This document shows, piece after piece, positions 24,654-32,518 of a stretch of 64,000 nucleotides of DNA. The first letter of the stretch is position 1. Every line of letters starts with the position of its first letter. The stretch is from Acholeplasma sp. OttesenSCG-928-E16 (lineage in GTDB: Bacteria > Bacillota_I > Bacilli_A > Acholeplasmatales > Acholeplasmataceae). The position numbers and the translations under genes were made by a program. Location: the NCBI GenBank assembly GCA_030266845.1, contig JAJDIT010000006.1:1-64000 (forward strand). Reading direction: 5' to 3'. The notes under the pieces were generated by a model. That model was not told where the DNA came from, did no database searches, and saw nothing but the letters and a program-made list of their open reading frames with translations.

Positions 24654-25491
24654 TAAGGAATGGCCGCATTGCGGTTATGCCACTAGATTCCTTGCTACTA
24701 AAAAGGAAGAAACAAATGATGCTGCAGAGTTTGGCTCAGAATGTCATTTGCTTTCAGAGATGTACATTCGTAAAAGTTTGAAACTTGAAGATTACGAATC
24801 AGATGACAAAAGGTCCATAGAAGAAGTGAAGTCAGGATTTAAGCACTATTCAGAGGAAATGGAAACACTAGCCAATGGATATGCAAACTATGTCATTAGT
24901 ACTTACGATTATGAAGCAAAAAGAACAGGGACAAAACCGATAATCTTAATCGAACAATTACTTGACATGGACTATGCACCAGACACTCATGGAACTTTGG
25001 ATTGTGGAATTATTGCAGGTGACACTTTAACTATTATCGATAACAAAACGGGCTATGTGAAAGTAACAGCTTATAGTGAGGAACTAAAAGAATTAAATAG
25101 TCAGCTTGGAATCTATGGTTACTACGCCTATAAATGTTTCAAAGACTTATATCCAATAAAGAAAATAAGGTTTGTTATCTACCAAGAAAGAATTCACAAC
25201 ATTTCTGAATACACAATTACATCAGAGGAACTTGAAAAGTGGCATCAAGATTTCTTATTACCAGCAGCAAAAGTCGCCTTGAGTGATAATCCAGAAGCAA
25301 AGACAGGTTCTTGGTGTCGCTATTGTCCAGGAAGAAATGTTTGTCGCAAAAGAGCAGAAGAAAATATTTCAACCGCTAGTAAGTTAAAGAAGCCAGAAAT
25401 AATGACTGAAGCTGAAATTGAAGAGTTATTACCAAAGCTAGATAGTCTAGTCTCTTATATCGATGACATTAAATCCTATTGCTTAAAATGA
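24616..25491 (+). CDS. DUF2800 family phage protein, interrupted by in-frame TGA
   Basis: A 291-aa product up to the TGA at 25489. DUF2800 proteins are phage replication-associated and resemble Cas4/RecB-type nucleases. Visible here are the acidic and Lys residues GTLDCGIIAGDTLTIIDNKTG (Asp/Asp-x-Lys type active site), a helical QLGIYGYYAY segment, and cysteines SWCRYCPGRNVCRKRA that would form the iron-sulphur or Zn cluster with an upstream Cys. The family normally continues for about another 100 residues, and that continuation is present in the same frame after the TGA (see the next feature). SD GGAGG supports ATG 24616. The nuclease core itself is intact. Confidence 0.8.
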   Translation: MEQRKHSILAPSSKEWPHCGYATRFLATKKEETNDAAEFGSECHLLSEMYIRKSLKLEDYESDDKRSIEEVKSGFKHYSEEMETLANGYANYVISTYDYEAKRTGTKPIILIEQLLDMDYAPDTHGTLDCGIIAGDTLTIIDNKTGYVKVTAYSEELKELNSQLGIYGYYAYKCFKDLYPIKKIRFVIYQERIHNISEYTITSEELEKWHQDFLLPAAKVALSDNPEAKTGSWCRYCPGRNVCRKRAEENISTASKLKKPEIMTEAEIEELLPKLDSLVSYIDDIKSYCLK

Positions 25492-25785
25492 GCTATTGAA
25501 AATGGAAAAGTCTGGAAAGGCTATAAACTCGTTGAGGCGGTAACAAGGAAAAGAATAAGTGATGAAGATAAAGTTGCACAGATTTTAACTAATGCCGGAT
25601 TTGATCCTTACACAAAGAAACTAAAATCTATCACTGAACTTCAAAAACTAGTAGGTAAAACATTTAGTGACCTTATTGGTGAATATGTTATCAAACCAAA
25701 AGGTAAAGAAGAATTAGCACCAATTAGTGATGCTAGAGAAGAAATAACTATTGAAGCAAATAAGGAGGATAAGAAAGATGCTTAA
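25492..25785 (+). pseudogene. Severed C-terminal part of the DUF2800 gene
   Basis: Read in the same frame as the upstream DUF2800 gene, these 97 codons continue the family (AIENGKVWKGYKLVEA, KKLKSITELQKLVGKTF, IKPKGKEELAPISDAREE) and end at TAA 25785. Only the TGA at 25489-25491 separates the halves, with no frameshift. The site lies between LK and AIENG where relatives usually carry a coding residue such as Gln, Lys or Glu. This could be a recent nonsense mutation, readthrough or a sequencing error. The tail overlaps the next gene's start (ATG 25778). Confidence 0.75.
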
Positions 25786-26743
25786 TATTATTACCGGTGT
25801 TGAGAAAACGCCACTTAAAATTTGTATTTATGGAGCAGAAGGAGTAGGAAAATCAAGCCTTGCTTCTAATATGCCAAATCCACTATTCATAGACATTGAA
25901 GGTGGAACAAGTAGATTAAATGTCAGACGTATTAAATGCGGTGAGTCATGGGAAGAGTTACTAAATATTGTAAAAGAAGTAATCAAAAATCCAAGCGTAT
26001 GTCAAACGCTAGTTATTGATACCGCTGACTGGGCTGAGTCACTTTGTAGAGATTATATTTGTGCCAAACATAGAAAGGCAAATATAGAGGACTTTGGCTT
26101 CGGGAAGGGATATACGTATCTTTATGAGGAGTTTGGCGAGTTCTTGAAATTACTTAACCAATTAATCGAAGTAGGTATTAACCCTGTTGTGATTGCTCAT
26201 GGTAAACCTAGAAAATATGAGCTTCCTGAAGAACAAGGACAATTTGATAGATGGGAAATGAAACTATCTAAACAAGTCGCTCCTTTAATCAAAGAATGGT
26301 GTGATATGTTACTTTTCTGTAACTATAAAACATTCGTAGTAACAACTGAAAATAATAAGAATAAAGCGCGTGGTGGTAAGCGAGTTATTTATACCACACA
26401 TAACCCTTGTTGGGATGCTAAGAATCGCTTTAATTTACCTGATGAAATTGACCTTAATTATGCAGCAATCGCCCATCTATTTGAAGATAAACAAGAGATA
26501 AAAACGGAAGCTAAAAAGAGCGATGAAACTGATAATATCCTAGCAAAACTTGAACATTTAGTTGCTGAATCAGGTATAGACATTACCGAATTACAAAAAG
26601 TTGTCAGTGATAAAGGACACTATGAATTAGATGTTCCAATAACAGAATACTCAGAAGATTTTATCACTCGTTGGATAATTCCTAATTGGAAGAAAATCAT
26701 TGAAATTATTAACAAAAATAAAGGAGAAAATAACAATGAATAA
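25778..26743 (+). CDS. Phage AAA ATPase (RecA-like nucleotide-binding protein)
   Basis: A 321-aa P-loop ATPase with Walker A YGAEGVGKSSLA (about 19-30) and a Walker B-type strand TLVIDTADW. This is the AAA_24-like nucleotide-binding protein commonly placed between DUF2800 and DUF669 genes in Bacillota phages, probably a recombination or replication accessory ATPase acting with the ssDNA-binding protein downstream. The track start TTG 25751 overlaps the SD AAGGAGG; ATG 25778 is the proper start. It overlaps the end of the DUF2800 reading frame by 8 bp and the next gene by 8 bp. Confidence 0.82.
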   Translation: MLNIITGVEKTPLKICIYGAEGVGKSSLASNMPNPLFIDIEGGTSRLNVRRIKCGESWEELLNIVKEVIKNPSVCQTLVIDTADWAESLCRDYICAKHRKANIEDFGFGKGYTYLYEEFGEFLKLLNQLIEVGINPVVIAHGKPRKYELPEEQGQFDRWEMKLSKQVAPLIKEWCDMLLFCNYKTFVVTTENNKNKARGGKRVIYTTHNPCWDAKNRFNLPDEIDLNYAAIAHLFEDKQEIKTEAKKSDETDNILAKLEHLVAESGIDITELQKVVSDKGHYELDVPITEYSEDFITRWIIPNWKKIIEIINKNKGENNNE

Positions 26744-27188
26744 TAATGAAAATATGTTCCTTGATTGGAACGACAGTATTGAAACCGATGGACAAGAGTT
26801 CGTATTGCTTGATGAAGGTGATTACAATTTTACAGTCACTAATTTTGAAAGAGGAAGATTCCCAGGTGGAGCAAAGATTCCAGCATGTAATAAAGCAACT
26901 ATAACAGTTAAGGTTGATTCAGAAAAAGGAACAGCTAATGTTAAGTTCGATTTGCTTTTATATAGAAGCGTTGAGTGGAAAATATCTGCATTCTTTAGAA
27001 GTATCGGTCAAAAGAAGTCTGGTGAAAAACTAGTCATGGATTGGAATAAAGTTGTTGGTTCTCAAGGAAGAGCACATTTCAAACAAAAAGTTTATACCAA
27101 TAGCACTGGGGAAGAAAAGACTGCAAATGACCTAGAACACTTTATTGATTACAACGAAGAATTCTTTGACGATGGTCTCCCTTTCTAG
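26736..27188 (+). CDS. DUF669 family protein, probable ssDNA-binding protein
   Basis: A 150-aa DUF669 protein. It has the beta-rich family pattern (LLDEGDYNFTVTNFERGRFPGG, ATITVKVD, VKFDLLLYRSVEWKISAFFRSIG) and a very acidic C-terminus ending DDGLPF. That tail closely resembles the DDDIPF tip by which bacterial SSB recruits repair proteins. DUF669 genes sit where phages carry their recombination/ssDNA-binding genes. ATG 26736 is chosen over the upstream TTG because SD AAGGAG lies before it. I infer ssDNA binding and partner recruitment in phage replication. Confidence 0.78.
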   Translation: MNNNENMFLDWNDSIETDGQEFVLLDEGDYNFTVTNFERGRFPGGAKIPACNKATITVKVDSEKGTANVKFDLLLYRSVEWKISAFFRSIGQKKSGEKLVMDWNKVVGSQGRAHFKQKVYTNSTGEEKTANDLEHFIDYNEEFFDDGLPF

Positions 27189-27197
27189 AGGTTTACT

Positions 27198-28778
27198 ATG
27201 ATGGAATTAAGACCATATCAATTAGAAGCAATAAAAGCTATTCAGTATGAGTGGAATATTGGTCATGATAAAACTCTTTTAGTTCTTCCAACCGGAACAG
27301 GTAAAACAGTAGTATTTGTAAAGATAGTTGAACTTGAAACGAAAGATGGCGGTAAAGCACTTATTCTTGCTCATAGAGGAGAATTATTAGACCAAGCTGC
27401 TGCTAAGCTCAAAATGGTATCTGGATTGGATTCGGCTTTGGAAAAAGCTGAGTCCTCCTCAGTTGGTTCTGACTTACCAGTAACTGTTGCTTCTGTTCAA
27501 ACGCTATCTCAAGAGAAAAGACTGCTACAGTTTCCGCGTGATTATTTTAAGCTAATAGTAGTAGACGAAGTGCATCATTCTACAAGCAGTACTTATCAAC
27601 GAATATTACAACACTTTAATACCGCTCTTGTTCTTGGTGTAACTGCAACTCCAGATAGAGCTGATCAAAAAAATCTAGGACAATTCTTCGATTCAAAAGC
27701 ATATGAATACACAATGGCAAAAGCAGTTAAAGAAGGATATTTATGTCCTATCAAAGCACAAATGATACCACTTGAATTAGATATTCATAATGTGAGTATG
27801 TCAAATGGTGATTATGCAGTAGGTGAAGTTGGTTCTGCTTTAGAGCCATACTTAAATCAAATAGCACTAGAAATGGTTAATTATTGTAAAGATAGAAAAA
27901 CTGTAGTGTTCCTTCCGCTAGTTAAAACTTCTCAAAAATTCTGTGAGTTATTAAACGTACACGGACTTAGAGCAGCAGAGGTAAACGGGAACTCAACAGA
28001 TAGAGAGAAGATATTAAAAGATTTTGAAAATGGAGAGTATCAAGTTTTATGCAATTCAATGTTACTTACTGAAGGTTGGGATTGTCCTACTGTTGATTGC
28101 ATCGTCATTTTAAGACCTACAAAGGTTAGAAGCCTATATCAACAAATGGTAGGTAGAGGAATGAGGCTTGCTCCAAATAAAGATGATTTACTTTTACTTG
28201 ATTTCCTGTGGCTAACTGAAAGACATGATTTATGTAAGCCATCATCTCTTGTTTCAAAAGATGAAGAAGTGGCTAAGCGAATAAATAAGATGATTCAAGA
28301 TAAAGAATCAGGAGTTGACTTAATGGATGCAGAAGAAGTCGCATGTAAAGATATCATCCAAGAAAGAGAAGACTCACTTGCTAGAGAACTTGAAGCAATG
28401 CGCAAAAAGAAAAGACAGCTTGTGGATCCTATTCAATACGCATTTTCCATTGAAGCAGAAGACTTGGCAGATTATGAGCCAACATTTGGATGGGAATGTG
28501 GTCCTGCAACTGAAAGACAACTAGATTACTTAGAAAAGCATGGAATTTATGCAGAATCAATCACGAATGCCGGAATGGCAAGTTTAATAATTGAAAAATT
28601 AAAGAATAGACAAAATGAAGGTTTATCAACACCAAAACAAATCAGGTTCTTAGAACGATATGGTTTTCTCCATGTAGGTATGTGGGCGTTTGAGGCAGCT
28701 TCTAAAATGATTACAAGAATTTCAAACAATAATTGGTTTCTGCCACGTGAGATAGACGCTGCAAGTTACCAACCTTAG
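27198..28778 (+). CDS. Phage SF2 DEAD/DEAH-box helicase
   Basis: A 526-aa superfamily 2 helicase. It has the Q-like RPYQLEAIKAI, Walker A LPTGTGKTVV (about 31-40), DEVHH (the DEAH-box position), motif III GVTATPDR and motif VI QMVGRGMR. A C-terminal extension (about 400-526) contains repeats of the type found in phage helicases (ATERQLDYLEKHGI, TPKQIRFLERYGF). It would unwind DNA or branched intermediates during phage replication. The SD GAGG supports ATG 27198; a second ATG follows immediately. It is the fourth gene of the replication block. Confidence 0.88.
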   Translation: MMELRPYQLEAIKAIQYEWNIGHDKTLLVLPTGTGKTVVFVKIVELETKDGGKALILAHRGELLDQAAAKLKMVSGLDSALEKAESSSVGSDLPVTVASVQTLSQEKRLLQFPRDYFKLIVVDEVHHSTSSTYQRILQHFNTALVLGVTATPDRADQKNLGQFFDSKAYEYTMAKAVKEGYLCPIKAQMIPLELDIHNVSMSNGDYAVGEVGSALEPYLNQIALEMVNYCKDRKTVVFLPLVKTSQKFCELLNVHGLRAAEVNGNSTDREKILKDFENGEYQVLCNSMLLTEGWDCPTVDCIVILRPTKVRSLYQQMVGRGMRLAPNKDDLLLLDFLWLTERHDLCKPSSLVSKDEEVAKRINKMIQDKESGVDLMDAEEVACKDIIQEREDSLARELEAMRKKKRQLVDPIQYAFSIEAEDLADYEPTFGWECGPATERQLDYLEKHGIYAESITNAGMASLIIEKLKNRQNEGLSTPKQIRFLERYGFLHVGMWAFEAASKMITRISNNNWFLPREIDAASYQP

Positions 28779-28787
28779 GAGGTAGCA

Positions 28788-30809
28788 ATGGAAAATATAC
28801 TTGATGCACTTAAATACATAAATGTTTCAGATACATCATATCAAGAATGGATAAATATCGGGATGGCTTTAAAATCAGAAGGATATTCATGTTCTGTTTG
28901 GGATGATTGGAGCAGAAATGATAGCAGGTATAAAGACGGTGAATGTAGTAGGAAATGGGAGAGTTTTAAAGGCTCTTCTAATCCTATTACAGGAGCTTCT
29001 ATTATCCAAATGGCAAAAGAAAGAGGCTATGTTATTAGTCATTTTAGTGGTGATGGAACAATGGAATGGGATGATATTATCGAATACGATGGAGATGGTA
29101 TTTCTTTTGAGCCTAGAGTTGATAAAACACCAGCAGAACAAATCATTCATTATTTAGAAACTCTATTCAAACCAGATGAATTTGTAGGATATGTGACAAA
29201 TGATGTATGGCAAGATGCAGATAAGAAGTGGATGCCATCAAAAGGAGTATTTGATAGAACTTCAAAAGAGTTAATCGAAGGACTAAAAAAACATCCTGAT
29301 GACATAGGTGCAGTGTTTGGTGATACTAAGCCTGAATGTGGTGGCTGGATAAGATTTAACCCATGTGATGGAAAGGGTGTAAAAAACGATAATATTACAA
29401 GATTTACTTATGCACTTGTTGAATCGGATGATATGTCTATTTCAGAGCAAGACCAAATTTATAGAAAACTGGAACTTCCTATTGCTTGTTTAGTTTATTC
29501 AGGAGGAAAAAGTCTCCATGCAATTGTAAAAGTAGATGCAAAAGATGCTGAAGAGTACCGAAAAAGAGTGGATTTTCTTTATGATTTCCTAGATAGAAAC
29601 GGACTAAAAGTAGATAAAGCAAATCGTAATCCTTCTAGGCTTTCTAGGCTACCAGGAGTTACACGAAATGGAGTAATGCAATCTTTAATTGATACCAATA
29701 TCGGTCGCAAATCCTGGATAGAATGGTTAGATTTTGCAGAAGGAGTAGGAGACGAACTTCCTAGTCTTACTTATTTATCAGAAGAATTATTAAACCCACC
29801 AAAACTACCAGAAGAGTTAATAAAAGGGATTGTTAGATGCGGGCATAAAATGCTTATTTCAGGCTCGTCAAAGGCAGGTAAGTCATTTCTACTGATGCAG
29901 CTCTGTATCGCGCTTTCCGAGGGCTTAAAATGGCTAGGATTTGAATGTAAGAAGTCAAAGGTATTGTATGTGAATTTAGAAATAGATGGAGCAAGCTGTA
30001 TAAATCGTTTTGCTAAAATTTATGAAGCATTAAAGATTAAACCTAAACATGCTGACAATATTGTTATTTGGAATTTAAGAGGTCATGCAGTATCGCTTGA
30101 TAAGTTAGTACCAAAGTTAATAAGAAGAATCAAAGGTCAAGGATATGATGCTGTAATAATCGACCCAATTTATAAAGTAATCATGGGTGATGAAAACAAC
30201 GCTTCTGAAATGGGGGCTTTCTGTAATCAGTTCGATAAGATTTGTAATGAAACAGGCTGTGCAGCAATTTACTGTCATCACCATTCAAAAGGTGCTCAAG
30301 GGTCTAAAAGAGCAATGGATAGAGCAAGTGGAAGTGGTGTGTTTGCTAGAGACCCAGACGCTCAACTAGATATGATCCAATTGGAAACTAGTGATGAATT
30401 TATGGCAAAGACTGCAGACAAAAAAGGAAGTACTGCTTGGAGGTTAGAATCATCACTTAGAGAGTTTGAAAACATTAAACCAGTGAACTTTTGGTTTGAA
30501 TATCCAATACATAAATTAGATACAACAGGTGAGCTAAAAAAGATTTATGCTGAAGGTGATCCTAGTAGTAATTTGCTTAAAAGTGGAAAGAGGAATCAAA
30601 CTCCTGAATCAAGAAAAGAGGATCTAGATGCAGCCTTTGAAGCATGCGTTGCAGGCCAAGAGTATTGCACTACAGAAGACCTCGGAGAGTACATGGGACT
30701 AGCTGTTAGAACTATTCAAACTCGTATAGTTGAGTTCCAAGACGACTACATTTTAGCTAAAGGAAAAGTGTACAAAAAACCAAAAAATGACACGCGAAGA
30801 AAGGAATAA
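28788..30809 (+). CDS. Phage primase-helicase fusion
   Basis: A 673-aa replication protein. The N-terminus (about 1-80, NVSDTSYQEWINIGMALKSEG) looks like the primase C-terminal-2 type module. The middle (about 160-320) resembles a primase/polymerase core, including GAVFGDTKPECGGWIRFNP and YSGGKSLHAIVKVD. From about 350 a RecA-fold helicase of the RepA/AAA_25 type follows: Walker A GSSKAGKSFL, VLYVNLEID, AVIIDPIYKV and the YCHHHSKG motif. A winged-helix-like tail (TEDLGEYMGLAVRTIQTRIVEF) ends it. It should prime and unwind at the phage origin. SD AGGAGG precedes ATG 28788. No phage DNA polymerase gene is present, so host polymerase is presumably used. Confidence 0.82.
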   Translation: MENILDALKYINVSDTSYQEWINIGMALKSEGYSCSVWDDWSRNDSRYKDGECSRKWESFKGSSNPITGASIIQMAKERGYVISHFSGDGTMEWDDIIEYDGDGISFEPRVDKTPAEQIIHYLETLFKPDEFVGYVTNDVWQDADKKWMPSKGVFDRTSKELIEGLKKHPDDIGAVFGDTKPECGGWIRFNPCDGKGVKNDNITRFTYALVESDDMSISEQDQIYRKLELPIACLVYSGGKSLHAIVKVDAKDAEEYRKRVDFLYDFLDRNGLKVDKANRNPSRLSRLPGVTRNGVMQSLIDTNIGRKSWIEWLDFAEGVGDELPSLTYLSEELLNPPKLPEELIKGIVRCGHKMLISGSSKAGKSFLLMQLCIALSEGLKWLGFECKKSKVLYVNLEIDGASCINRFAKIYEALKIKPKHADNIVIWNLRGHAVSLDKLVPKLIRRIKGQGYDAVIIDPIYKVIMGDENNASEMGAFCNQFDKICNETGCAAIYCHHHSKGAQGSKRAMDRASGSGVFARDPDAQLDMIQLETSDEFMAKTADKKGSTAWRLESSLREFENIKPVNFWFEYPIHKLDTTGELKKIYAEGDPSSNLLKSGKRNQTPESRKEDLDAAFEACVAGQEYCTTEDLGEYMGLAVRTIQTRIVEFQDDYILAKGKVYKKPKNDTRRKE

Positions 30810-30976
30810 AATCTTCCTATCTGCGGAGTGTGCGAAGAAAGGGAATAATTCCTATCTGCGGCAGTTGCAGAATGGCCTTATATATATAGAGTTCGCTACG
30901 CTTCGTGCAGGGACGCCTCGTTTTGTAGGAAGGGGCTGTGAAGTTAGCCCCATTCCCAAAACAAAGCATCACGAGG
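30794..30976 (+). repeat. Tandem repeat and large hairpin element, non-coding
   Basis: Two imperfect copies of a roughly 30-bp unit (GCGAAGAAAGG...TTCCTATCTGCGG) lie at 30794-30826 and 30832-30861; the second contains the palindrome GGAATAATTCC. They are followed by a hairpin 30916-30976 (CCTCG/CGAGG, GTTTTG/CAAAAC, GGAA/TTCC, GGGGCT/AGCCCC). It is visibly richer in G and C than its neighbours. The open frame across it (30787-31002) has no SD and no phage-like content, so I treat it as RNA or DNA structure. Confidence 0.65.
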
Positions 30977-31019
30977 TAACTGCCTTTCTTCAAAAAAAAT
31001 AAAAAGGGAGATTCGTAAA

Positions 31020-31433
31020 ATGAAAATATTTCTAATGTTAGATCCACCAAGAACGACTGCTCAAATGCAAAAGGTGGCGGTGATAAATAATAAACCAAGA
31101 TTCTATAAACCTGCAAACGTGAGGAAAGCTAGAGACAGTTTGATAAAACATCTAAGACCGTTCAAACCGAGTACTGCTTTAGATGGTCCAATTGAACTAA
31201 ATGTGACTTGGCTATTTCCAAAGGGTAGACACAAAGCTGGTGAGTGGAAAGTTACAAAACCTGATACTGATAATCTTCAGAAGATGTTAAAGGACTGTAT
31301 GACGGAAGTAGGGTTTTGGAAAGATGATGCACAGGTTGTAAAAGAGACTTGTGAGAAAAGATGGAGTGATGAGCCGGTTGGAATTTCAATCGAGGTAAAC
31401 ATTCTGCCGAAAATTATGGAGGACAAGACATGA
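31020..31433 (+). CDS. RusA-like Holliday junction resolvase
   Basis: A 137-aa endonuclease of the RusA family, which cuts four-way DNA junctions as a dimer. The signature KPDTDNLQKMLKDCMTEVGFWKDDAQV contains the metal-binding Asp residues and the conserved Lys. The N-terminal PRTTAQMQ and KPANVRKAR segments are also family-like. It ends the replication block and overlaps the late regulator by 4 bp (ATGA). In phages it resolves branched DNA before packaging. SD GGGAG is at moderate spacing. Confidence 0.9.
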   Translation: MKIFLMLDPPRTTAQMQKVAVINNKPRFYKPANVRKARDSLIKHLRPFKPSTALDGPIELNVTWLFPKGRHKAGEWKVTKPDTDNLQKMLKDCMTEVGFWKDDAQVVKETCEKRWSDEPVGISIEVNILPKIMEDKT

Positions 31434-31852
31434 CTAATGTAGAAAAGTTATATGAGATATCAAGGCTCAAAAGAAAAATCGCAAAACAAGAAGAATTGAT
31501 TAAATACTATGAAGTTATGTCATTTAGTCTTGGAGGAAGTGATTTTACAATTGAAAGAGTAGATTGTACTAGAAACCTAGATGCACCATTTGTTAAGTGG
31601 ATACATAAAAGACTTGATGCAGAATCCGAACTCAAAATCATGCAAAAAGAGTTAAATGAGAAAATAGGTGAAATGACTCATATTATTGATGGAGTTGAGA
31701 ATGTGGATTACAAAATGGTTATCACTTATCGCTATTTACTTGATAAGAGCTGGACAGAAATTGCAGAATTACTACATATGTCAATTAGTACAGTCTATAG
31801 ATTTCATAGAAAAAGCCTCGATAATTTGAACGAATTGAAAATTGATAGTTGA
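31430..31852 (+). CDS. DUF1492/RinA-like late transcription regulator
   Basis: A 140-aa protein with an N-terminal coiled coil (LYEISRLKRKIAKQEELIKYYE) and a C-terminal sigma-region-4-like HTH (MVITYRYLLDKSWTEIAELLHMSISTVYRFHRKSL). It fits DUF1492/ArpU/RinA proteins, which in Gram-positive phages activate late packaging genes. Its start overlaps rusA (ATGA). Immediately at and after its stop lie four TGATAG motifs spaced exactly 10 bp apart, a likely binding region. Confidence 0.8.
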   Translation: MTNVEKLYEISRLKRKIAKQEELIKYYEVMSFSLGGSDFTIERVDCTRNLDAPFVKWIHKRLDAESELKIMQKELNEKIGEMTHIIDGVENVDYKMVITYRYLLDKSWTEIAELLHMSISTVYRFHRKSLDNLNELKIDS

Positions 31853-31882
31853 TGATAGTTAGTGATAGTAGGTGATAGCTTG
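31843..31882 (+). repeat. Four helically phased 10-bp repeats
   Basis: TGATAG occurs at 31843, 31853, 31863 and 31873, a period of exactly 10 bp (about one DNA turn). The first copy overlaps the end of the late regulator gene. The array lies upstream of the packaging genes, as expected for a multi-site activator array. Confidence 0.8.
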
Positions 31883-31932
31883 AAATACTGTCAAGGGGTG
31901 GTAAAATGGTATTGTAGAAAAATATACAAACG

Positions 31933-31970
31933 AGCCAACATGGAGCAAATCTGTGCTGGCTTTTATTTTT
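31933..31970 (+). terminator. Hairpin with T-tract before the packaging genes
   Basis: AGCCA-ACA pairs with TGT-(GC bulge)-TGGCT, followed by TTTTATTTTT. It is a probable terminator or antitermination target between the late regulator and packaging genes. Confidence 0.55.
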
Positions 31971-31996
31971 ACTCAAAAAAAGGAAGTGAATGTCTA

Positions 31997-32518
31997 ATGT
32001 CTAAACGAGGAAAGAGAACTGTTATGGAGCAGTGGGAAGAAGATGGTCGTTTGGAAGAAGTAATGGAGTTTATAAAAGAGTGTTCAAGGAAACTAATAAC
32101 ACAGGCAGAGATGTGTGAGCATTTAAAAATAAATGAAGCGACTTTTTCTAGGATGAAGAAGAAACACCCAGAAATCCAGAAAATCCAAAATGAAGCACTA
32201 CTTGATTTGAAAAAGGATCTTGCGGGTGCTCTTTATAAAAAAGCAGTAGGATTTGAGCTGATTGAAGAAACGCAGGATATTGAAGATGGTGGTAAAGGTC
32301 AAAAGCAAAAAAGAAAAATCCACCGAGTTAAAAAACAAGTAGCTCCTGATTATAAGTCGATTATTTATTTACTGAGTAAGACTTTCGGTCGTGAATATAG
32401 CGAAAGATATGAAGAACTACAAATGATGGAAAGAAAACTAGAACAAGCAAAGGAGGAATGGAATAAAAATGGAAATAACACAGATGAAAATAGTCCAGAT
32501 GAAGATAGCAGAGATTAG
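31997..32518 (+). CDS. Terminase small subunit-like HTH protein
   Basis: A 173-aa protein. The N-terminal half has a helix-turn-helix (LITQAEMCEHLKINEATFSRMKKKHPEIQ) like that of phage small terminase or excisionase-type DNA binders. The C-terminal half is helical and charged (VAPDYKSIIYLLSKTFGREYSERYEE, as in several TerS proteins). The frame is open from 31862, but that part overlaps a terminator and lacks an SD; ATG 31997 has AGGAAG upstream. A second, P27-type small terminase precedes TerL at 38105, so this one may be a regulator or a second packaging factor. It overlaps the methyltransferase by 50 bp. Confidence 0.65.
   Translation: MSKRGKRTVMEQWEEDGRLEEVMEFIKECSRKLITQAEMCEHLKINEATFSRMKKKHPEIQKIQNEALLDLKKDLAGALYKKAVGFELIEETQDIEDGGKGQKQKRKIHRVKKQVAPDYKSIIYLLSKTFGREYSERYEELQMMERKLEQAKEEWNKNGNNTDENSPDEDSRD

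Noticed and set aside
25489-25491. TGA read as tryptophan (code 4)
   Set aside because: TGG is used for Trp throughout and many genes here end in TGA with correct family length, so the code is standard.
30787-31002. 71-aa open frame over the repeat/hairpin region
   Set aside because: No SD, overlaps the primase end, made of repeat and hairpin sequence; unlikely to be translated.
31843-31882. CRISPR-like array
   Set aside because: The units are 10 bp without spacers; a phased binding array fits better. No CRISPR array or cas gene is present in the window.
31862-31996. N-terminal extension of the TerS-like gene
   Set aside because: This part covers the phased repeats and a terminator hairpin; ATG 31997 has an SD-like AGGAAG.
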